From NCBI RefSeq assembly GCF_029227915.1, contig NC_079879.1, forward strand, positions 14,014,001 to 14,078,000: a DNA stretch of 64,000 bases. Direction: 5' to 3'. The position numbers were made by a program, and so were the translations under genes. Positions 57,090 to 64,000 of this stretch are shown one piece after another (the first letter of the stretch is position 1; each line of letters opens with the position of its first letter). A model generated the notes under the pieces. That model was given only the letters and a program-made list of their open reading frames with translations. It made no database searches and was not told the DNA's origin. Source of the stretch: Hydractinia symbiolongicarpus. Lineage: Eukaryota > Cnidaria > Hydrozoa > Anthoathecata > Hydractiniidae.

Positions 57090-57630
57090 TCTAATGCTTC
57101 GACTTTTTCAGCTCAGCCTTGATATCATCCCAATCAGAGATCAAATTCGTCTCTTCATCAGCTTGTCTCACGTTACTTCTCTCCGAAGGGTACGACAAAA
57201 CAGGGCCTTCTTCTGCCTCCTCAACGTTTTAGGGAGAGCAGTATATGACTGTGTGAGTAGCCACAAGCTGTGCTTGCGATACCTACCACTGATAGCCAAC
57301 TCAAGTAGTGATTGTCGACGCTTGTCGAGTCATTCATCGGCTATGACGTCGTCGACTACAAAGAGACTCTCCTCACTCGCCAACAATGAGGACAATTTTT
57401 GGATCCATTTAAACAGCTCATTCCCGGGGTCTATCAAAAATACATATGGGTCTTTCCAAAGTGAGGCCCTCTCAAGGTAGGTACTGTTCCACCGTATAGT
57501 CGGGCATAGTATCACAATATTGTGGATGTTTTTCTTATACACCTGCTCGAGAAGGTTCAAAACAAGTTGTGTTTTCCCACAAGACGTCGGGCCTGTAAAG
57601 ATTGTCGTGTGGGAGTCCTTTACTGTATTT
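57090..57630 (-). pseudogene. A32/FtsK-type packaging ATPase
   Basis: Walker A is FTGPTSCGKTQLVLNLLEQ (57555-57605 region). Further on come ILCPTIRWNSTYLER and Walker B SLFVVDDVIADE. An in-frame TGA follows at about 57327-57329, then LDKRRQSLLELAISGR, HSLWLLTQSYTALPK and, after one more shift near 57205, VLSYPSERSNVRQADEETN. This is the genome-packaging ATPase of Polintons and related viruses, of the HerA/FtsK group. No start codon is visible, because the frame opens after a TAA at about 57633, so the first few residues are lost or shifted. Confidence 0.82.
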
Positions 57631-57639
57631 TACATTTTA

Positions 57640-58144
57640 TTTCAATAATTCGACCACTTCCTGTCATGGATTTTCGGGTATATCGCTGCACATGAGGAAC
57701 ATATTAACACACCACCGTGATTGTTCACCAAGGACCCTCGAAAAACTGGGCATAACTTGGTATTTTGAGCTTGGTATTCGATGGATAGCGGAGTATACAT
57801 TAATTGTCCTTGCAGGCATCGCAGTACCTTACTGTATTGCTTGACTAGTAGTGCCTTCTCTGGGGACTCTTCGATGAGTTCGACGTACTGAGGTATAATG
57901 TTGTATGTTAATAGGGTATAGAGAAGTAGGTAATTCTCATCCTGCTGAAACCTCTTATTTCACTATCAATAGCAAGGATGTCTACCTTGTAGTCAACGTA
58001 CTTGATGTCTTTATTTTTAATACACCGCCTCTCCCTAGCTTTATTGAGGTAACTTATACAGGTCTTAGTCCGACTATTACCCCTAATTTTCAACCCGTCC
58101 GTGGTAAGTAGTTTTTTACAGCATCTATAACGTTTGCTCTCCAT
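57640..58144 (-). pseudogene. cysteine-rich small protein, unknown
   Basis: The frame starts MESKRYRCCKKLLTTDGLKI and has a Cys pattern up to RERRCIKNK that looks like a small zinc-binding fold. A one-base shift at about 57955 leads to FQQDENYLLLYTLLTYNIIP and a helical tail ending near 57750. I recall similar small Cys proteins in cnidarian Polintons, but no function. Confidence 0.45.
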
Positions 58145-58175
58145 TTATGAACAGCTCTTGGCCTCCTCTATATTT

Positions 58176-58804
58176 CTATATCCCTCCAAGAGATATAGAA
58201 ACTTTACCATGCGGTCTATTCTGAGACATATCGGTTGCCTTTTGACTTGTTTTCACTTGCCCACATAGGTTGAGTATTGGTGTAGTGCAGCCTTTCGCCA
58301 CCTCGGCAAGCGATGGAACATCCCCATTTTCCTTATATTGAAGTAGCACCTTGTGATCAATGTGCGACTCTCCATAATTATCCCAGTTCATTCCCTTGGA
58401 AAGCGGTTAGTCAATATGGGCCCGCAGCGTAGCGATATCGCAACCCAGGTACTCCCGGGAGCTGAGTTCCTTGTTTCCTTCAGGGCGTGGTATGTTCGGC
58501 TACGTGCAACATTGGCGATATGGCCACCGGGCTAGCAAAGGGGGCAATATCGCATCTGCTTTTCATGGTGGCAATACTGTCTTCCCGTACAGTCTTTGCA
58601 ATAGGCCCTCTGTCTTTCATCTTTACAAATCCCACTTCTCTTACACTCTTTACATTCGGCCCTCACCCTTTGATAGGGGCATATTCCACTTCCCCCACAC
58701 TTTGATGCGGGTACTTTATACGCTTCTGTGACGCCTTGGCTGCGTTCAAGCTTTTGATACATGTCCTCGTTAGTTGACCATTTCTTTGATCCTAAACTTG
58801 TCAA
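58176..58804 (-). pseudogene. HNH-type nuclease with cysteine-rich repeats
   Basis: The N-terminal part has three cysteine-rich repeats: CGGSGICPYQRVRAECKECK, CKDERQRAYCKDC and CHHEKQMRYC. They resemble the EsV-1-7 type. The C-terminal part, after a broken stretch at about 58450-58530, reads LGCDIATLRAHI, then MNWDNYGES and HIDHKVLL, the signature of a phage and giant-virus HNH endonuclease group (LGC...WxxYGxxHIDH). A TAG-type break lies before PLSKGMNWDN, and a shift follows VAKG at about 58280. The HNH fold cuts DNA and the Cys repeats may bind it. Confidence 0.7.
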
Positions 58805-58919
58805 AAGAAAGAGAGTGTTTGCATCTCTAGCAGCTCTTTTCCATATTGAGTCGTTTTTGTCCTTGAGACAAACACGAGTTTTTACTGGACACTTATTTCG
58901 GTTTGGAAACTATGCTTGC

Positions 58920-59135
58920 GGGTAACCATCCTTTCCTCACGGCCATTTCACGACTCGCCCGGCCTGCTGCAAAATAGACCATCATCTTAAGGACGTCGTT
59001 AGTGTCCATTTTTTGTAGATGGCCTTGTTATGCCCAAAAATTTCTTACCTGCCATAGCATAGGCAAAGGTGAAACCAAGGTTTACCACTGTCTCATACAG
59101 CATTTTCCTTCGGTGTTACGTTGCTTGTTGCCATT
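58920..59135 (-). pseudogene. small Polinton protein C, copy 1
   Basis: It starts MATSNVTPKE and, after a frame slip, reads LYETVVNLGFTFAYAMAGKK. The start overlaps the end of the neighbour at 59116. The corresponding copy is at 63128-63236. No function is known. Confidence 0.45.
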
Positions 59136-59502
59136 TATTATTACTGCATTTTGAAAATATCGATCTGGGGCTGATTTTTTCCATGTTTGCCCTGCTGGGG
59201 CTCTGGATGGGTCGCCGGCTTGTTTGATTCATTCCCGCCCTGACAAATTTATACCATACGCCTAGTCCTATGGCAAGCACGGCTAAAGTCCCGATTCCAT
59301 AAAGGTATACATCCGTTGACTTGCTGGAACCTGTCACAGGTTCTTTATCATCCTGTGAAGGTTCTTTGCCCACGTTCTTCTTTAAGTCGGCCTTATTCCT
59401 TCTGTTCCATTCGGCAAGTCTCCTGCCAGCTGCTACACGACCCTCGTTCTTCGGTGGTTTTGTAATGACTCTCTCCTCTTGTTCTTGTTCCTCTTCACTC
59501 AT
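59116..59502 (-). CDS. small Polinton membrane protein B, copy 1
   Basis: A 128-codon frame: MSEEEQEQEERVITKPPKNE, a basic linker, then a single membrane segment VYLYGIGTLAVLAIGLGVWY followed by a KFVRAG stop-transfer sequence. The short soluble end is proline/serine-rich. The layout is a type of single-pass protein seen in virus-like elements. Copy 2 lies at 63240-63424 and lacks the N-terminal half. It starts only 4 bp after the stop of protein A, so the two are probably transcribed together. Confidence 0.6.
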   Translation of the reverse strand: MSEEEQEQEERVITKPPKNEGRVAAGRRLAEWNRRNKADLKKNVGKEPSQDDKEPVTGSSKSTDVYLYGIGTLAVLAIGLGVWYKFVRAGMNQTSRRPIQSPSRANMEKISPRSIFSKCSNNKWQQAT

Positions 59503-59506
59503 TTCA

Positions 59507-60001
59507 TTATAGCACCGTCTCCGCCTCCTCCACCTCCTTCTCTGCGTTCTCTTTCTTCCTCGTCATATGCCTCGCGGTATGTCCTGCCACGAGAAGCGGG
59601 GCTAAACACCTCCCTATGGTGCAGTACACAAGTATTCCCAAATCTGTCATGGAGTCCCGGATAATAGGGTCTTCTTCGATATCCCTGCGCAATTCGTCAA
59701 AACTGTCAATATCCACAAAATTCCCGATCATGCTAGCATACATGCTAATCACGTGAGTGGACAGTGCCCTAGCCGTTTTCTCCCCTTTTTCCCGGAGTTC
59801 TCGCTGCACGTACTCCGCATGGACCTTGTCGATTGCTTCCTCCAGAGCTTTGTAAATGGAGCCCACTGTGTATTTTTTGGGTAGTAAGTGACCCTTGCCT
59901 TTGTGTAGGGCTTCTTTCAGCACCTAAGGCTTATCGATGGGCTTTTCAATATTTTCATATTCTGCAGACGCATTGTCAAAGACTGGTGCAATATCAGACA
60001 T
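59507..60001 (-). pseudogene. Polinton protein A, copy 1
   Basis: It starts MSDIAPVFDNASAEYENIEK at 60001; a TAG interrupts after KPIDKP. The main frame (59507-59923) has GHLLPKKYTVGSIYKALEEA, EYVQRELREKGEKTARALS, IGNFVDIDSFDELRRDIEED and a hydrophobic segment LGILVYCTIGRCLAPLLVAG. The second copy is at 63428-63925. Helix-rich with a short hydrophobic segment; no recognised domain. It lies just downstream of PolB, 88 bp from its stop. Confidence 0.6.
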
Positions 60002-60088
60002 CCTTTTTATTACACGTCTATATCAAAGGAAGCAAAACGCGATCATTGCATAGGGTAGAAGTATAGCGATTAGTAGGCATATCCACAT

Positions 60089-63000
60089 TTATTCCCCTGT
60101 GGATGCTAGGCGGTAATAGCCGCGGGAAAGCGTCGTAATCTGATCCGGTTGTACGATACGTTTGTCATCTGCTCTGTTGAGTGCTAGCTTGTTCGCCTCC
60201 TGGGTGTATACCCGATGGCCATTATTTTGGATCAATACCTGGTTCCTGTAGACATCCACGCCCTCTTCCAGACATCGCCAGTAGTCATCAAAGGTGATGG
60301 ATTTTTTGGTAACACATCGCTTTACACCCTTCGCTTTGCGATCACCGCCTTCTTTGGTGAGGCGTAGAGTTTGGCCCTCAGGGTGATGAATGCTGTCATG
60401 ATTTTGCCACCTAATTCGTCCTTCATAAGTTCTACCACCTTCTTGTTTTTCCCTATATGAAGAGGCCTCCCATCATCCGGCTTATAGGCACTTGCATCGA
60501 AGCGTGCCTCAACATCGTTAGTGATATCCCTATAAAAATCCTCCGCTCAAATGCGGCATGCAAACGAGTCCGTATCCATGCAGCAGAGTTGCAAATTGTT
60601 ACCATATTTTGGCTGCATATAGTCGTAGTGGAACTCGTACATGACTAACTTCGACATGTTCAATATCGCCTGACCAATGTATACCGGCTTATTCATTTTA
60701 ATTTCGGTCTTGTCCATTTCAACGCCTACTAGATGCTCGCTGAACCTGCTTCCACCCTTGAAATTTGGCTTCATGACGAGTTTCGTATGCTTGTCCTCGT
60801 TGGTAACCAGCTGGATTTTCCATGGTCTTGCCGAACACGTTTAAATTCATCAGCTTGTAAAAGTCCTTTTCGAACTCGTTTTTAGCATCCGTTCTCAGCC
60901 TCGTGTTGTGATCAATGTATCCTTTAAGCCATGCTTTCTGATTAAATCGGATGACCCTGCGTACTTTCTTCAATTCAAGCCCATGTTTTATAGCCTCGTG
61001 AAGGGCCCTGATATGCACCACATATCTACGTTTGTCCCCCTAAGTTCGGCACCAATTTCTCTACCCTATGAACCATCGAGCGCTCGGCAGGAACGGCGGC
61101 TTATTATGCTTGTCGTCTAGTCTCTCTGGGTAATCGATTTCAACCTCCAGGATATAACCATGCTTATTGTCCCTAACGAGCTTCTCGATTCGCCTTTCTG
61201 TGAAAGCCTCGACGTTTGACACCCATTTGAAACCGTCCGTGGGCAGGTCTTGACGCATCGCCCACCCGTATAGGTTGTTTGCATCTAGGTACTGTAGGTA
61301 GGAGGATTTAACCTCTGAATCGTACAAGTCTCCCATGTACTTATTGTTTGATCTCGCATACCGGTGCACAGCTTGGGTTATGCCTCCTCGAATACCCTTC
61401 TCGAACATTAGGAGCATGTCGGGGTCTGTGAGAAGCTCTAGCCTTATACCTGTAAATTTGAGTGCTGCTTTCCAGGCGAGACCGGGTGCACTGTAGAAGT
61501 GCGCAGGATCAACCTTGTAGTTTGTCACGCACACGTCCCGAAATGTCTCGAAGACGTCGGCTAATAGCAGGACGTCTATGGTCAGGTAGATGTCATGGTA
61601 GTCTCCCATGGTTACATTATCACCCTCTGGGGTAATGACATTCCATACCTTTTTGGCATATTCATGGTCATTATCGCTGATCCCCTTCATATTCAGCTTG
61701 CTGTAAAAGGCCTCCTTTGGAGGTAGCTCCGACTCTTCAAATCGCTGCCATCCATTCATGTACTCATATGGATACACATCTTTCCGAAGCATCAGCCTGA
61801 AGGTATCATATTTGTCGATGAACTTTGCCATGGATGGTACGTTTGCATTTACCTGATCCCGATTAAGCTGCTTCGTGGTATTTGAGTCGCAATTTTTAAA
61901 CCAAAACTTTGACATGTATTCGGCGTCTATGCCCTGGAATTCAGGGCAGGTATTTGCACACTGCTTAAATTTCATACCTGCGGCGTTTGTACCAATGAGG
62001 TTGCTTGCCAATTTGTTTAGCGATGATGCTATGAATTGACAACTATCGATGAACCGTATCTCTATGGTCTTTTATGTCTCGCCATCACCGTACCCCATAC
62101 CTACAAGGGGTACCTTGATTTTCACGTTGAAATTGATATATTTTTCTACATTTTCAGCGATGGAACCAATGTCCTGAGTGTCGTACTTCTCGCCTAATTC
62201 TCGTATGAAGAGATGAGCATCATACCCTGAAAGATTGTGGAATATCAAGGGTATATGGCTGGGTATCTTGTATTTGATATTACAGCTGTTATGGGCCGCA
62301 CCTCTATATTGTCATGTATAGTGACAATGGTCCCTGACTCTGCGATTATTTTCACAGTCATCGAAGGGCTTTAGGCAGATATGGCAGTGCGTGGCCTCGT
62401 CATGTTCTCTTTTTAGTACCTCTGTTAGGGGTAGCATGTCCCGTTTAAGGTAGGTATTGTAGAGACGTTTGACCTCATCCTCCAGATGGTTGACGAACCT
62501 CGTCACACAGTCCTCACCCCTGTATACCATAAGTGGGTCCGGCACATGCCCATAGGCAAAGGTACTATACGTGCACCATCCGGATGGTACATGCTTGCTC
62601 AGCTTCTTGGATTTTTTACCCCTTGCATCTTCTAACGGGACTAGCAGGCTCTCGAAATCTGCATATATGGCAAAGGGTACCTTGAGTTGCTGTTGGCCAT
62701 TTCTATAGTATAGCCATTTTTCGGCCTCTGTTGGCATTGTGATCTTAACCGCCTCGTGATTCTCGCAATACCTATAATGCTTATCTCTCCATTCAATTGT
62801 TGGAAAGCCCTGCAAGCAGTTTAGGCAAAAATGCATTGCATTCCTATTTTTCGGGGTCTCCTTGCCTAGGAACCTCCATAGAGATTTGACGGCCGTATAA
62901 TGAGTCTTTTTATCATCTTTGATAAGCAATAGAGTCACCAACTTGCTACGTCCGTTGCGCACTGATCGGCGTAGGATGTTGATCTTCTTTCCCTCTATAT

Positions 63001-63112
63001 ACAAGACGTTCACCGCAATGTCAGGGTTATTCGCCTCAAATTTATATATGCTCTTGGTGCTGGTTGGGAACTCTATACCTTCCCAGTTATAAAGGTCTAC
63101 ATAGGGTTTCAT
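60089..63112 (-). pseudogene. protein-primed family B DNA polymerase (Polinton PolB)
   Basis: Start ATG 63112, stop 60089-60091, about 1000 codons. Visible: MKPYVDLYNWEGIEFPTSTK, a zinc-binding C-x2-C pair, IYADFESLL (exonuclease motif I), HCHICLKPFDDC, NLSGYDAHLFI (exonuclease motif II), YLDANNLYGWAM (polymerase motif A), EKDFYKLMNLNVFGKTMEN (motif B area) and LCCMDTDSFACRI (motif C). The C-terminal part ends LSRGYYRLASTGE. In-frame stops lie at about 62308 (TGA), 62065 (TAA) and 60544 (TGA). Frameshifts lie near 61065 and 60775, with at least one more toward 60310. It replicates the element DNA from a protein primer. This is a typical Polinton length. Confidence 0.92.
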
Positions 63113-63127
63113 CTGAGATATTCAATT

Positions 63128-63236
63128 AGGGTTCCTCCCTATCTCCATAGGCAAAGGTGAAACCAAGGTCTACCACTGTCTCATAAAGCATGTCCAAAAT
63201 CTCCTTTTCCTTCGGTGTTACATTGCTTGTTGCCAT
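63128..63236 (-). pseudogene. small Polinton protein C, copy 2
   Basis: It reads MATSNVTPKEKEILDMLYET and ends shortly after GFTFAYGD, about 15 bp before the PolB start. It aligns with 59030-59135 but keeps only the first 30 or so residues. Frame intact where present. Confidence 0.5.
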
Positions 63237-63239
63237 TTA

Positions 63240-63424
63240 CTATTACTGCATTTTAAAAATATCGATCTGTTGTTGATTTTTTTCCTTGTTTCCATTGTTG
63301 GGGCTCTGGATGGGCCGGCTTGTTAGATTCACTCCCAACCCTGCCAAATTTATACCATATGCCTACTCCTATGGTAAGCACGGCTATCGTTCCGACTCCA
63401 TAAATCTAGACATCTTCACTCATT
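63240..63424 (-). pseudogene. small Polinton membrane protein B, copy 2
   Basis: A shorter form of 59116-59502: it begins MSEDV, has an in-frame stop at the sixth codon, then a membrane segment IYGVGTIAVLTIGVGIWYKF and a proline/glutamine tail. The charged N-terminal half of copy 1 is absent, so it is either lost here or gained there. Confidence 0.55.
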
Positions 63425-63427
63425 TTA

Positions 63428-63925
63428 TTATAGCACCGTCTCCTCCACCGTATCCGCCTCCTTCACCACCTCCTCCTGTTTCTTCTTGCTTATATGCCCG
63501 GCTGTATGGCCCGCCACAAGCAGTGGGGCTAAACACCTACCGATGGTACAGCATACGACGATACCTAGATCTGTCATGCTATCTCGGATTATAGGGTCTT
63601 CTTCGATATTCCTGCGTAACTCATCGAAAGAGTCAATATCCACAAAGTTCCCAATCAGGCTAGCATACAAGCTTATAACATGGGTAGACAGTGCTTTTGC
63701 CGTTTTTCCCCTTTCTTTTGGAGTTCTCGCTGTACATACTCGGTATGGATCTTGTCGATTGCTTCCTGCGGAGCCTTGTCAATGGACCCTTTTGTACATT
63801 TCCTGGGTAGGTCCTTTGCCCTTTTACAGGGATTTTTTCAGCACCTGACGCTTATCGATAGGCTTCTCTATCTGCTCTTAGGTTTCTGCAGAGGTATTAT
63901 CGAATACTTCTGCAAGATCAGACAT
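63428..63925 (-). pseudogene. Polinton protein A, copy 2
   Basis: It starts MSDLAEVFDNTSAE at 63925, with an in-frame TAA soon after. The frame breaks in the middle and returns at 63670 with MYASLIGNFVDIDSFDELRR and LGIVVCCTIGRCLAPLLVAG. The homologous copy is at 59507-60001; the two are clearly diverged at the DNA level (roughly one base in five, by eye). Confidence 0.6.
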
Positions 63926-64000
63926 CCTTTTTATTATACGTCGATATCAAAAAAAGTATATAGCCGATCATGGTATGGGGTAGGAGTATGGCGATTAGTA
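63926..64000. other. window edge, Polinton continues
   Basis: It repeats the sequence upstream of copy 1 (about 60002-60076, ATCCTTTTTATTA and GGCGATTAGTA-type blocks), so the duplicated segment continues past the window. Confidence 0.6.

Larger units (their letters stand above)
51240..64000. mobile_element. decayed Maverick/Polinton, open at the right edge
   Basis: One block carries protein-primed PolB, a retroviral-type integrase, an A32-like ATPase and small membrane and capsid-like genes, the hallmark set of Polintons. Nearly all genes are broken by stops or single-base shifts. The left boundary is only a guess, and no terminal inverted repeat could be paired because the right end is outside the window. 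A clear double-jelly-roll major capsid gene and an adenain-type protease were not recognised in the part seen. Confidence 0.88.

Noticed and set aside
57094-57480. Plus-strand frame over the ATPase
   Set aside because: Antisense to the Walker-motif frame.

Overview
The window looks like a repeat-rich genome of an early-branching animal, most likely a cnidarian. The base composition is AT-rich, host genes have short introns with GT/AG borders, and many intergenic stretches carry runs of TAGCTAGC. Three conserved animal genes are recognisable, and nearly everything else is transposable elements and their debris. The phylum is an inference from the mix of TE families and the style of the host proteins; no species is claimed.

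Layout. 1-1.6 kb: long (TA)n tracts around a Penelope-like element fragment, then a broken unknown ORF. 2.9 kb: a run of 28 G. 3.2-5.2 kb: a minisatellite of about 88-bp units with a higher-order period of about 719 bp. 5.6-11.2 kb: the only clear host gene island, all on the minus strand: OSCP1 (13 exons, splice sites worked out), TMEM70 (single exon) and TRAPPC2 (single exon). 11.4-18.6 kb: a tRNA-derived SINE, a reverse transcriptase fragment and several MITEs. 18.6-23.2 kb: a decayed Copia-type LTR element with a poly(A) retroposon inserted in it. 25.9-38.0 kb: a Gypsy-type LTR element split by a 5.3-kb hAT transposon (27.7-33.0 kb). The hAT transposase carries a vertnin/OTU-like domain in front of a ZMYM1-type transposase. 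39.9-46.1 kb: a second copy of the minisatellite, split by a young, nearly intact Copia element (41.1-45.5 kb, TSD GTTAT). 47.6-50.7 kb: MITEs, a Merlin transposase fragment and a block rich in a CTATACGGAGT motif. 51.4-64 kb: a large, decayed Maverick/Polinton running off the right edge.

The Polinton holds a protein-primed family B DNA polymerase, a retroviral-type D,D35E integrase, an A32/FtsK-type packaging ATPase, two MSV199/BRO-like coiled-coil proteins, an HNH nuclease with cysteine-rich repeats, a capsid-like protein candidate and several small membrane proteins. A block of three small genes occurs twice as a direct repeat on either side of the polymerase. Almost every Polinton gene has in-frame stops or single-base frameshifts, so it is an old copy (or partly affected by assembly indels), whereas the three host genes are intact.
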